From contig NZ_BAAAWE010000001.1 in NCBI RefSeq assembly GCF_039534915.1, positions 7,502,001 through 7,566,000 on the forward strand: a stretch of DNA of 64,000 bases, written 5' to 3'. The position numbers and the translations under genes were made by a program. The notes beneath the pieces are model-generated. The model made no database searches and had not been told where the DNA came from. It worked only from the letters and a program-made list of their open reading frames with translations. Shown one piece after another: positions 8,093 to 17,148 of this stretch. Within the stretch, counting starts at the first letter, position 1. Every line of letters begins with the position of its first letter. This DNA is from Streptomyces roseofulvus. Its GTDB lineage: Bacteria > Actinomycetota > Actinomycetes > Streptomycetales > Streptomycetaceae.

Positions 8093-8914
8093 TCACCGCG
8101 TCCCGTCCGCCTCCAGCGTGAACAGCGCACCGTCCGGGTCCCGCACCACCACCCGGCGCTCGTCGCCACCGGTCTCCGGGTCCCTGGCCCCGCCCCACTC
8201 GCCGCCCGGCACCACCACCCCGCCGTGCTCCTTCACCGCCGCCACCGAGGCCGCCAGGTCCGGCACCCGGAACCGCACCAGCCAGCGCGGCCGCAGCTGC
8301 GGACGGGACGAGGCCGCCTCCACCGGACCGCTGTCCAGCCGCGCCACCGCCACCCCGTCGCGGCGCAGCACCACCCGGTCCTCCTCGTACGAGGTCTCGC
8401 AGCAGCCCGGCAGCTCCTCCGCCCAGCGCAGCACCCCGGCGTAGAACACCGCCGCGTCGAAGGCGTCCCGGGTGTGCAGCTCCACCCACGCGGGGGTGCC
8501 CCGCTCGCCCACCTGCCAGCGCGACACCAGCCGCCCCTCCCACACCCCGAACGCCGCACCGTCCCGGTCCGTGGCCAGCGCCGCCCGCCCCTGCGGCGGA
8601 TACGACACCGGCCCCACGCCCACCGTGCCGCCCCGCTCCCGGATCCGCGCCACCGCCGCGTCCGCGTCCTCCACCGCGAAGAACACCGTCCAGGCCACCG
8701 GCAGCGCCAGCTCCGCCGCCAGCGCCGCGATCCCCGCGACCGGCACTCCGTCCCGCTCACCCACCGCGTACGCCGAACCCGCCTCGAGATCGCCCTTGCG
8801 GAACGTCCAGCCCAGCACCGCGCCGTAGAACCGCTGCGCCGCATCCAGATCCCGCGCCGCCAGACTCAGCCAGCACGGCGCGCCCAGCGCCTGTGCCGTC
8901 GTCGGCTCCGCCAC
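8093..8914 (-). CDS. Tandem-domain VOC (glyoxalase/bleomycin-resistance fold) protein
   Basis: 273 residues forming two vicinal-oxygen-chelate domains. The first begins PCWLSLAARDLDAAQRFYGAV and ends FGVWEGRL; the second begins WVELHTRDAFDAAVFYAGVL and ends VVRDPDGALFTLEADGTR. Such two-domain proteins in streptomycetes are usually annotated as glyoxalase-like or hydroxylase-type proteins without a known substrate; some VOC proteins detoxify or sequester antibiotics. The GTG at 8914 has a full AAGGAGGT four nt upstream, which settles the start against a longer frame to 9001. Monocistronic, with its own terminator. Confidence 0.85.
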   Translation of the reverse strand: MAEPTTAQALGAPCWLSLAARDLDAAQRFYGAVLGWTFRKGDLEAGSAYAVGERDGVPVAGIAALAAELALPVAWTVFFAVEDADAAVARIRERGGTVGVGPVSYPPQGRAALATDRDGAAFGVWEGRLVSRWQVGERGTPAWVELHTRDAFDAAVFYAGVLRWAEELPGCCETSYEEDRVVLRRDGVAVARLDSGPVEAASSRPQLRPRWLVRFRVPDLAASVAAVKEHGGVVVPGGEWGGARDPETGGDERRVVVRDPDGALFTLEADGTR

Positions 8915-9034
8915 CGGACCACCTCCTTGACCGAGCGCCCGCCGCCCGGACGCCACCCCGCGCGCCTTCCCCGGCAGGCCGCCCGGCACACCCCCGTTCA
9001 CCCGGTCGGCGGGCGGCCGGACGCGTGCGTTCCG

Positions 9035-9943
9035 TCAGGCGGCGGGAGGCGCGGCCAGGGCCACCGTGAGGTGGTGGTGCAGGAGACCGAGGGCGGGCCG
9101 GTCCGCCGGCCCCAGAGGGGCGACCAGCTTCCAGTACCGCGCCATCACCCCCGTGTCCTCGCGGCCCAGCCGCTCCACCAGGCGCCGCCGGAAGCCCGCC
9201 GAGTCGACCTCCCCGAGCGCCAGCGCGTACGCGCCGGCGAAACAGTCCAGGGCCTCCGCGCCGCCGGGCTCCCGCCCCGCCCGCACCTCCGCCGCCGCCA
9301 GGTCGTACGCCTCCGCCAGTCCCTCGTACAGGACCGCCGGCCGGTACCGCTCACCCCGCAGCGGCGGCGCCGGCGCCCGCTCCGGCCGGGGGTCCGAGAC
9401 CAGGGCGCGCAGCAGGGCGAAGGCCCGCACCTCGCCCGGCGTCGGCTCGTCCGGCGGCACCGGCACCACCTCGTCGAGGACCCGCGCCACCAGGGGCGCC
9501 GGCAGCCGCACGGGCAGCGACCGCCGCCAGAACCGGACCACCGCGTCCGTGTCCGGCGGCAGCGCCGCCGCACCCAACAGCGGCAGCAGCTCGGCCCGTT
9601 CCGCGCCGTCGCACTCCGCGAGCAGCCGCAGCGACGCCTCCCGCCACGCCAGGGCCGCCCGCTCCCGCGCCACGCCCCGCAGCTCCCCGGCGACCACGTC
9701 CGCGAGCCGGCCCTCGTCCTCCAGCGCCCGCGCCACCTCGGGCACGCCGAGACCCAGGGCGCGGAGCGACCGGATCTCGCGCAGCCGGGCCAGCGCCCCG
9801 GGGCCGTACCTCCGGTGCCCGCCGCCGCTGCGCCCGTCCTCCGGCAGCAGCCCCCGGTCCGAGTAGTACCGCACGGTCTTCACCGTCACCCCGGCCCGCC
9901 CGGCCAGCTCGCCGATGCTCCACGTCCCGTCCGTGTCCGTCAC
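9035..9943 (-). CDS. MerR-family transcriptional activator
   Basis: 302 residues. The N-terminal MerR helix-turn-helix is textbook: WSIGELAGRAGVTVKTVRYY, then SDRGLLPEDGRSGGGHRRYG, then a coiled dimerisation helix. The large remaining part (about 110-302) is an Ala/Leu/Arg-rich helical domain with no recognised ligand-binding fold and no Cys-rich metal site, so the signal is likely an organic molecule. The GTG at 9943 follows GGGAGGT at 5 nt. The gene is divergent from the double hydrolase at 10056, and a MerR-like palindrome lies between them, so it most likely controls that hydrolase and itself. Confidence 0.88.
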   Translation of the reverse strand: MTDTDGTWSIGELAGRAGVTVKTVRYYSDRGLLPEDGRSGGGHRRYGPGALARLREIRSLRALGLGVPEVARALEDEGRLADVVAGELRGVARERAALAWREASLRLLAECDGAERAELLPLLGAAALPPDTDAVVRFWRRSLPVRLPAPLVARVLDEVVPVPPDEPTPGEVRAFALLRALVSDPRPERAPAPPLRGERYRPAVLYEGLAEAYDLAAAEVRAGREPGGAEALDCFAGAYALALGEVDSAGFRRRLVERLGREDTGVMARYWKLVAPLGPADRPALGLLHHHLTVALAAPPAA

Positions 9944-9985
9944 CCCGTACCTCCCGCGGCCGACCCTAACCGCCCCGCGCGGGGT

Positions 9986-10009
9986 GGAATCTCCCCCAGG
10001 GGGAGTTCC
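9986..10009. promoter_or_regulatory. MerR-type palindromic operator in the divergent promoter region
   Basis: Core CTCCCCC-A-GGGGGAG (9991-10005), extended by GGAA on the left and TTCC on the right with one extra base. MerR regulators bind such dyads inside the spacer between -35 and -10. It is the only strong dyad between the MerR gene and the hydrolase. Confidence 0.65.
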
Positions 10010-10055
10010 TAGCCTGCCGGTGACCGCAGCGGGAGTCGAGGACGAGGAGGCGGGG

Positions 10056-11528
10056 ATGACGACGTTCGTTCTGGTGGGAGGCGCGTTCACCGGAGGGTGG
10101 CTGTGGGACCGGGTCGCCGCACGGCTGCGGGACGCCGGGGCCGAGGCGTGCCCGGTGACCCTGGACGGCGACCCCGGCGCCGGACTCGGCACGCACGCCA
10201 GGGAGTTGACGGAGCTCGTCGACCGGCTCGACGACCCGGAGCTCGTCCTCGTCGGGCACGACTACGGCATCCACCCCGTGCTCGCCGCCGCCGACCGGCG
10301 GCCCGACCGGGTCGTCCGCGTGGTGTACGTCGCCGCCGGGCTGCCCTCGGACGGCGACCCGGCGCTGCTCCTCGTCCGCGACGAGACCGTCCGGGCCCGG
10401 CTCGGCCACGACACGGCGCCGCTCCCGGCGCCCCGGGTCGAGGAGTGGGCGCGCTGGGGCAGCCTCGACGGGCTCACCGCCGACGACCTCGCCCTCCTGG
10501 ACCGGCGGGCGGCGCCCCAGCCCGCCGGCACCCTCACCGAGCCCCTGCGGCTCGGCGGTGCCGTGGACCGGGTGCCCGCCGCCGCGGTGATGTGCACGGC
10601 CGACGGGCCGGGCGTCGACATGGTGGAGATGCTCGTCCGGACGGGGCCGACGCACCTCAGGAAACTGGCCGGCCCCGGCTACGCCTTCTTCGACCTCCCG
10701 GCCGGCCACTGGCCGATGCTGTCGCATCCGGCCGAACTCGCCGACCTGCTGGTGCGGGCGGCCGCGGGGGAGGGGCGGCGGCTGACGCCGGACGACGACC
10801 AGCCCGCGTACGAAGAGGTGGAGTTCCTGCTGGAGACACGGGAGTTCCCGTACGAGCGGCTCGGCCGCCTCGACGTCTACCCGCCCGACGGGGAAGGCCG
10901 CCGGCCCGCCGTCCTCCTCGTGCACGGCGGCCCCGTCCAGGCCGACCGCAGCCCCACCCCGCGCGACACGCCGTTCTACCGGGGCTACGCCCGCCACCTC
11001 GCCGGACTCGGCGTCGTCGGCGCCACCGTCGACCACCGGCTGCACGCCCTGACCGACTACGCCCGCGCCGCCGACGACCTGGCCGAGGCGGTCGAACGGC
11101 TCCGCGCCCACCCCCGGACCGACCCGGACCGCATCGCGCTCTGGATCTTCTCCGGCGGCGGCCTCCTCGCCACGGACTGGCTCGCCGCGCCGCCGCCGTG
11201 GCTGCGCTGCCTCGCCCTCTCCTACCCCGTCCTCGCCACGCCGCCCGGCTGGGAGACCGTCGAGGCCCGCTTCCGCCCGGTGGCGGCGCTCGCGGGCGCC
11301 GGCCGGCTGCCGCTGGTCCTGGTCCGCGCCGGACGCGAACACCCCGCGTTCGCGGCGACGGTGGAGGAGTTCCTCACCGCGGCCGGGAAGCACGGGGCGG
11401 ACGTCGAGATCGTCGACGTGCCGGAGGGCCGGCACGGCTTCGAGGCGTTCGACCGCACGGACGCCTCCCGCGCCGCCGTGACGCGCGCGGCCAGGGCCGT
11501 GGTGGACCGTGTGACGGGGGCGGCGTGA
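10056..11528 (+). CDS. Double alpha/beta-hydrolase fusion
   Basis: 490 residues made of two alpha/beta-hydrolase domains. Domain 1 (1 to about 236): oxyanion loop GGAFTGGW, nucleophile elbow GHDYG (67-71) and His in LPAGHWP (218). The elbow carries Asp, not the usual Ser, which is the arrangement of epoxide hydrolases and haloalkane dehalogenases. Domain 2 (about 258-490): HGGPV oxyanion motif near 290, Ser366 in IFSGGG, His460 in EGRHGF, resembling dienelactone-hydrolase/BAAT-type enzymes. ATG 10056 has GAGGAGG about 5 nt upstream, so the longer frame from 9915 is rejected. Divergent from the MerR regulator, and probably its target. Substrate unknown. Confidence 0.85.
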   Translation: MTTFVLVGGAFTGGWLWDRVAARLRDAGAEACPVTLDGDPGAGLGTHARELTELVDRLDDPELVLVGHDYGIHPVLAAADRRPDRVVRVVYVAAGLPSDGDPALLLVRDETVRARLGHDTAPLPAPRVEEWARWGSLDGLTADDLALLDRRAAPQPAGTLTEPLRLGGAVDRVPAAAVMCTADGPGVDMVEMLVRTGPTHLRKLAGPGYAFFDLPAGHWPMLSHPAELADLLVRAAAGEGRRLTPDDDQPAYEEVEFLLETREFPYERLGRLDVYPPDGEGRRPAVLLVHGGPVQADRSPTPRDTPFYRGYARHLAGLGVVGATVDHRLHALTDYARAADDLAEAVERLRAHPRTDPDRIALWIFSGGGLLATDWLAAPPPWLRCLALSYPVLATPPGWETVEARFRPVAALAGAGRLPLVLVRAGREHPAFAATVEEFLTAAGKHGADVEIVDVPEGRHGFEAFDRTDASRAAVTRAARAVVDRVTGAA

Positions 11529-11545
11529 CGGGACCGGACCGGCGG

Positions 11546-11645
11546 GCCGGACTGGCGGGGCCGGACTGACGGGCAGGACCGAGGGGACCGGGGCCGGACT
11601 GGCGGGGCAGGACTGACGGGCAGGACCGACGGGACCGGGGCCGGA
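11546..11645. repeat. 47-bp tandem repeat, two copies plus a partial third
   Basis: Unit A (11546-11592) and unit B (11593-11639) differ at a few positions; a third copy starts at 11640 and breaks off. Units are built from GGAC/CGGG-rich words and follow directly after the double-hydrolase stop. No reading frame with conserved content. Confidence 0.75.
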
Positions 11646-11665
11646 CGGGGGTCGGCCTCGGCCCC

Positions 11666-11759
11666 GGGGCGGACCGGACGGGGTGCGGTCTCGGTCCCCC
11701 GGGGCGCACCGGACGGGGTGCGGTCTCGGTCCCCCGGGCGGACCGGACGGCGTGCGGTC

Positions 11760-11762
<3 letters not shown>
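11666..11762. repeat. 35-bp tandem repeat, nearly three copies
   Basis: Unit 1 at 11666-11700 and unit 2 at 11701-11735 differ at one base; the third copy from 11736 runs into the stop codon of the ABC ATPase gene (11760-11762). Each unit contains ACCGGACGGGGTGCGGTCTC. Confidence 0.75.
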
Positions 11763-12559
<797 letters not shown>

Positions 12560-12563
<4 letters not shown>

Positions 12564-13543
12564 AGCGCGATCCCTTCCTCGGCGCGGAGGCACGCGGCGA
12601 AGCCCTCGCCGTGCCGTGCCAGTTCGGGCCTCTCCTCCGTGCACCGCGCCACCGCGTGCGCGCACCGCGCGGCGAAGGCGCAGCCCGACGGCGCCTCGGC
12701 GAGCGAGACCGGGCGGCCCGGGATCGGGCGGGGCGCGGGCGCGCCGGCCTCGATCCGCGGGGTGCAGCCGAGCAGGCCGGCGGTGTACGGGTGCCGGGGC
12801 CGGTCGAACAGCTCGCCGGTGGACCGGGTCTCCACGATCCGGCCCGCGTACATTACGTACACCCGGTCGCAGATCGCGGAGGCCAGCTCCAGGTCGTGGG
12901 TGACGAAGAGCATGCCGGTGCCGCGTTCGGCCCGCAGCCCCGCCAGGATCGAGATGACCTCGGCCTGGGTGGTGACGTCGAGGGCGGTGGTCGGCTCGTC
13001 GGCGACGAGCAGCGCCGGTTCGGCGGCGAGCGCGGCGGCGATGACGACCCGCTGGAGCATGCCGCCGGAGAACTGGTGCGGGTGGCGGCGCAGCGCCCCG
13101 CGAGGGTCGCGGATGCCGACCGCGGCGAGGAGCTCCTCGGCGCGTGCGGTGGCCTTGGCGGCCGGGGTGCCGGAGGCGCGGAGCCCCTCGGTGAGGAAGT
13201 CGCCGACCCGGCGCAGCGGGTTGACCGAGGCGCGCGGGTCCTGGAAGACCATCGCGACCTCGCGGGCCCGCAGCGCGGCGAGCCGCGCCCGGTCCATGGT
13301 GAGGACGTCGGCGCCGCCGACCCGGACCTGGCCGGTGGTGCGGGCGCCCGCGGGGAGCAGGCCGAGGACGCTGCGGCAGGCGACGGACTTGCCGGAGCCG
13401 GACTCGCCGACCAGGCCGACGGTCTCCCCGGGGCGCACGGTCAGGCTGACGCCGTCCAGGATGGGCCGGGCGGCCCGGTCGGCGGGGAGCCGCAGCTCCA
13501 GGCCGTCGATCTCCAGGACGGGAGGGGGTGTGGAGTGGTTCAT
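12560..13543 (-). CDS. ABC importer ATPase, OppD/DppD type
   Basis: 327-residue ATPase subunit. Walker A GESGSGKSVA, Q-loop FQDPRASVNPLRRVGD, signature FSGGMLQRVVIAAALA, Walker B LLVADEPTTALD, H-loop THD. The C-terminal Cys motif CAFAARCAHAVARC is typical of OppD/DppD subunits and may bind an Fe-S cluster in some relatives. Starts at ATG 13543, five bp after the permease stop, and overlaps the OppF-like gene by four bases. Acts on the cytoplasmic face of the two permeases. Confidence 0.92.
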
Positions 13544-13548
13544 GGCGT

Positions 13549-14418
13549 CTACTTCTCCCGACGGGCGATGCGGTCGGCGAGGCCCTCGCCGACGATGCCG
13601 AAGGCGACCACCGCGAGCACGATGCACACGGACGGCGCGAGGGCCGGCAGCATCGCGCCCTGGAGGACGGCGCCCTGGCCCTCGTTGATCATGGCGCCCC
13701 AGTCGGCGGTCGGCGGCTGGACGCCGAAGCCGAGGAAGGAGAGCGCCGCCAGGTCCATCAGCGCGTAGCCGAAGTTCATCGCGGACTGCGCGAAGACCGT
13801 CGGCGCGATGTTGGGCAGCAGGTGCCGGACGCAGACCGTCCAGCCGGACCAGCCCTGCACCACGTACGCCTCGATGTACGGCCGGGCCTTCTCCTGCCGG
13901 GCGATGCCGCGCACCAGGCGTCCCACGTACGGGGTGTACGCGATCGCCATCGCGATCACCGGGGCCGTCATGCCCGGGCCGGTGACCGCGACCAGCAGGA
14001 TCGCCAGCATCAGTCCGGGGACGGAGAAGACCAGGTCCATCGCGCGGGACAGGAGGGTGTCGGCCCAGCCGCCGCGCCAGGCCGCCACCACGCCGAGCAG
14101 GGTGCCGAGCAGGGTGGAGACGGCGACGACCAGGAGCGGGCCGAGGAGGCCGGTGCGGGCGCCGTGCAGCAGCCGGGACAGGATGTCGCGGCCGGACTGG
14201 TCGGTGCCGAGGAGGTGGTCGGCCGAGGTGCCGACCAGGCTGGCGCCCAGGTCGAGCGCCTCGGGGTCGTACGGGGCGAGCAGCGGCGCGCACACGGCGA
14301 CGAGGACGAGCACGGCGAGCACCGCGACCGAGACCGTGAAGAGCGGACCCTGCCCGAGGAGGCGCAGCCTCCGCAGGCCGGGCCTGCGGTACGGCACCGG
14401 GGTGAGGGTGGTGGTCAT
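13549..14418 (-). CDS. ABC importer permease, OppC/DppC type
   Basis: 289-residue membrane subunit with the OppC N-terminal helix, the GTDQSGRDILSRLLHGARTGL motif region and an EAA-type loop (YIEAYVVQGWSG). About six membrane segments are visible. The ATG at 14418 overlaps the previous gene's TGA (ATGA). Pairs with the OppB-like permease to form the channel for substrate delivered by the lipoprotein at 15365-17005. Confidence 0.9.
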   Translation of the reverse strand: MTTTLTPVPYRRPGLRRLRLLGQGPLFTVSVAVLAVLVLVAVCAPLLAPYDPEALDLGASLVGTSADHLLGTDQSGRDILSRLLHGARTGLLGPLLVVAVSTLLGTLLGVVAAWRGGWADTLLSRAMDLVFSVPGLMLAILLVAVTGPGMTAPVIAMAIAYTPYVGRLVRGIARQEKARPYIEAYVVQGWSGWTVCVRHLLPNIAPTVFAQSAMNFGYALMDLAALSFLGFGVQPPTADWGAMINEGQGAVLQGAMLPALAPSVCIVLAVVAFGIVGEGLADRIARREK

Positions 14419-15368
14419 GAGGAGCCTTCCCCGGGGGAGAGACGGGGGTCGATGAGCGGCGCGAGCAGGTCGACCGCGAGGTTGACGACGACGAAAGCCG
14501 CCACGCTGAGCAGCGTGACCGCCTGCACGACCGCGAAGTCCTGGGAGGTGACCGACTGCACGAGCAGCGAGCCGAGCCCGGGGACGTCGAAGGCGGTCTC
14601 CACGATGGCGGTGCTGATGAGCAGGCCCGCGAGCATGGTGCCGCCGACGGTGACGACAGGCCCGAGGGCGTTGCGCAGCACGTGCCGGCGGACCACGGCC
14701 CGGCCGGCGACGCCCCGTGCGCGGGCCACCTCGACGTGCTCGCGGCCCAGTTCGTCGAGCATCGCGGAGCGGGTGACCCGGGCGAGCAGGCCCGCGAAGG
14801 TGAGGGCGAGCGCGAAGGCCGGCAGGGTCAGCTGGTGCAGCCGGGGGCCGAGCCCCTCGGCCGCGCCGCCGCCCGGGCCGGGGAACCAGCCGAGCTGCAC
14901 CGAGAAGAGGGAGACGAGCGCGATCGCGGTGACGAAGGAGGGGGTGGCGGTGGCCACGCCGGTGCCGATGAGCACGGTCTTGTCGAGGAAGCCGGGGCGG
15001 AGCGCGGCGAGGATGCCGGCGCCGACGCCGAGGACGGCGACGAGCAGCGCCGCGTACCCGACGAGGAGGGCGGTGCCGGGCAGCCGGGAGCCGAGGAGCG
15101 CGGTGACGTCCTGGTGGTACTGGGCGGAGCGCCCGAGGTCGCCGCCGAGGACGCCCCCGAGCCACGTGACGTACTGGACGACGAGCGGGTCGTCCAGGTG
15201 GTGCTCGGCCCGCAGGGCCGCCACGGTCTCGGGGGTCGCGGGGCGGCCGTGCAGGAGGAAGGTGACCGGGTCGCCGGGGGCGAGGTGGATGGTGCCGAAG
15301 ACGACGACCGAGGTCACGAACAGCACCGCCACCAGGCCGAGGAGCCGGCCGATGAGGAAGCGGGTCAT
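14415..15368 (-). CDS. ABC importer permease, OppB/DppB type
   Basis: 317-residue membrane subunit. It has the OppB N-terminus (MTRFLIGRLLGLVAVLFV) followed by HLAPGDPVTFLL, a GDLGRSAQYHQDV periplasmic-type motif and an EAA loop EHVEVARARGV. Six transmembrane segments expected. ATG 15368 overlaps the SBP stop (ATGA), so expression is coupled to the binding protein. Confidence 0.9.
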   Translation of the reverse strand: MTRFLIGRLLGLVAVLFVTSVVVFGTIHLAPGDPVTFLLHGRPATPETVAALRAEHHLDDPLVVQYVTWLGGVLGGDLGRSAQYHQDVTALLGSRLPGTALLVGYAALLVAVLGVGAGILAALRPGFLDKTVLIGTGVATATPSFVTAIALVSLFSVQLGWFPGPGGGAAEGLGPRLHQLTLPAFALALTFAGLLARVTRSAMLDELGREHVEVARARGVAGRAVVRRHVLRNALGPVVTVGGTMLAGLLISTAIVETAFDVPGLGSLLVQSVTSQDFAVVQAVTLLSVAAFVVVNLAVDLLAPLIDPRLSPGEGSS

Positions 15369-17005
15369 GACTGCGCTGCCCCGATCGTCGCGGCCCACGG
15401 GTAGTAGAGCTGGGCGATGCCGGTCGGGGCGCCGGTGATCCGCTTGCCGAGGAAGACCGAGTAGGGCGCCTCGTAGACCGGGATGACCGGCAGCTGGTCG
15501 AGGGCGATCTCCTGCAGCTCGGCGGTGAGTTCGGCGCGCTTGGCGGGGTCGTACTCGGTGTTGGCGCGGTCGAAGGCCACGTCGTACGCGGCGTCGGACC
15601 AGTTGCCGTAGTTCCCGAAGTCGCCGGTGCGCAGGTATTGGTAGAACTCCAGCGGGTCCGGCGTGTTGTCGTAGCCGTTGGTGATGACCAGGTCGAGGCC
15701 CTCGCGGGCGGCCGGGTCGACGAAGATGTTGCTGTACGCGTCCGCCGACACCGGCTTGAGCTTCACGTCCAGTCCGATCTCGCGGCCGGCGGCCTGCACG
15801 GCGTTGGCGACGACGCTGATCTCGGGGGCCATCGAACTGGTCGCGAGGGTGACCTTCCGGCCGGTGGCGTGCGCCTCCTCGACCAGCTTCTTCGCGGCGG
15901 CCACGTCGTACGCGGGGTCGGGCAGCGTGTCGTAGAGGGTGGCGGTCTTCTCCGGGACGAGGGCCCAGGCGCCGCGGGCGGCGGGGGCCTTGGCCGGGAC
16001 GCCGACGCCGCCGGCGGCGGCCTTGACGATGTTCTTCCGGTCGAGCGCCATCGAGAGGGCCTTGCGGACCCGGACGTCGCCGAGCGTGCCCTTGAAGTCG
16101 GTGACCGCGAGGTTGGCGGCGGCGGTGTTGGGGCCGAAGAGGAGCGAGCCCTTGCCGCTGGTGCGGAGCTGGGCGAAGGAGGCCGACGGGACCATGTAGC
16201 CGCCGTCGGCGGTGCCGGAGAGGAAGGCGTTGGCGCGGGCGGCGGCGTCCTCGATGAAGGTGAACCTCACCTTCTCCGACTTCGGGGCGAGCTTCTGGTC
16301 CCAGTAGTCCGCGTGCTTCTTCAGCGTGATGCTGTCGCCCTGCGCCCACTTCTCCAGCGCGTACGGGCCGGTGCAGTTCAGGTCGCCCTCGGGGGTGCCG
16401 TAGTCCTTGCCCTCCTTCGCGAGGGAGGCGGCGCTGACGACGGTGCCGGGGGAGGCGGCGAGCAGTTCGTGGAAGAGCGCGTCGGCCTTCCCGAGGCGGA
16501 TCGTCACCTCCAGCGGGCCGGTCTTCTCGATGGCGTCGACGGTCTTGAAGGCGGAGCCCCAGGGGGAGCCGGTGGCCGGATCCATCTGCCGCTTCAGGGA
16601 GGCGACGACGTCGTCGGCGGTCAGGGTGGTGCCGTCGTGGAACCTCACGCCGGACCGCAGGGTGTAGACGAGGGTGCGCGGGTCGGGCCGGTCCCACTTG
16701 ACCGCGAGTCCGGGCTCGATCTTCAGGTCGGGGGTGACCCGCAGCAGCTGCTCGCAGACGTTGGCGAGCACGGTGTTCGGCGGGTAGTCGTACGCGAGCG
16801 CGTAGTCGAGGGTGTACGGCTCCGCGTAGAGCGACCACGTGAAGGAGTCGAGCGGGCCCTTCGCGGCCGGCGAGGTGGGGGAGACCTTGAAGTCGGCTCC
16901 CGTGCCGGTGGTGCCCGGCTGGGGCTGTGTGGCGCCGGAGCAGGCGGTGAGGGAGGCCGCGAGGGCGGCGGTACAGGCGAGGGCGGTGAAACTGGGCGTG
17001 CGCAT
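15365..17005 (-). CDS. ABC importer substrate-binding lipoprotein, family 5 (peptide/nickel/opine type)
   Basis: 546 residues. Lipoprotein signal MRTPSFTALACTAALAASL then lipobox LTAC. The mature part has SBP_bac_5 hallmarks: YTLDYALAYDYPPNTVLANV, YTLRSGVRFHDGTTLTADDV and NCTGPYALEKWAQGDSITL. Family 5 proteins bind oligopeptides, opines, sugars or metal chelates; the ligand cannot be read. First gene of the operon, under two LacI-type operators and divergent from the LacI gene. A LacI regulator more often reads sugars, so a glycoside or opine-like substrate is as likely as a peptide (inference). Confidence 0.9.
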   Translation of the reverse strand: MRTPSFTALACTAALAASLTACSGATQPQPGTTGTGADFKVSPTSPAAKGPLDSFTWSLYAEPYTLDYALAYDYPPNTVLANVCEQLLRVTPDLKIEPGLAVKWDRPDPRTLVYTLRSGVRFHDGTTLTADDVVASLKRQMDPATGSPWGSAFKTVDAIEKTGPLEVTIRLGKADALFHELLAASPGTVVSAASLAKEGKDYGTPEGDLNCTGPYALEKWAQGDSITLKKHADYWDQKLAPKSEKVRFTFIEDAAARANAFLSGTADGGYMVPSASFAQLRTSGKGSLLFGPNTAAANLAVTDFKGTLGDVRVRKALSMALDRKNIVKAAAGGVGVPAKAPAARGAWALVPEKTATLYDTLPDPAYDVAAAKKLVEEAHATGRKVTLATSSMAPEISVVANAVQAAGREIGLDVKLKPVSADAYSNIFVDPAAREGLDLVITNGYDNTPDPLEFYQYLRTGDFGNYGNWSDAAYDVAFDRANTEYDPAKRAELTAELQEIALDQLPVIPVYEAPYSVFLGKRITGAPTGIAQLYYPWAATIGAAQS

Positions 17006-17064
17006 GCAGACCCACCCCTTTACGGGTGTAGTGACGGGCGCTGGGGGGATGGAGCGAGTATTGA

Positions 17065-17120
17065 TGCGGGAACGTTCCCGCACAAGGGTTCCGGCCAGCT
17101 TTGCGGGAACGGTTTTGCAA
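17065..17120. promoter_or_regulatory. LacI-family operators between ABC operon and lacI-like gene
   Basis: Perfect 18-bp palindrome TGCGGGAACGTTCCCGCA at 17065-17082 with the central CG typical of LacI sites. A second, imperfect copy at 17101-17120 begins with the same half-site TTGCGGGAAC and ends GGTTTTGCAA. The sites lie 60 bp before the SBP start and 29 bp before the regulator start, so one repressor could control both directions. Confidence 0.8.
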
Positions 17121-17148
17121 TGGTCACGGGGATGGCAGCATCTGCCCC

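Noticed and set aside
8225..10012. Plus-strand frame over the VOC and MerR genes
   Set aside because: Arg/His/Pro-rich with no domain; both minus-strand genes have strong starts and motifs.
15365..17005. Nickel-specific (NikA) importer
   Set aside because: Family-5 binding proteins include NikA, but no His-pair or nickel-operon context (urease, hydrogenase) is present and a LacI regulator is adjacent.
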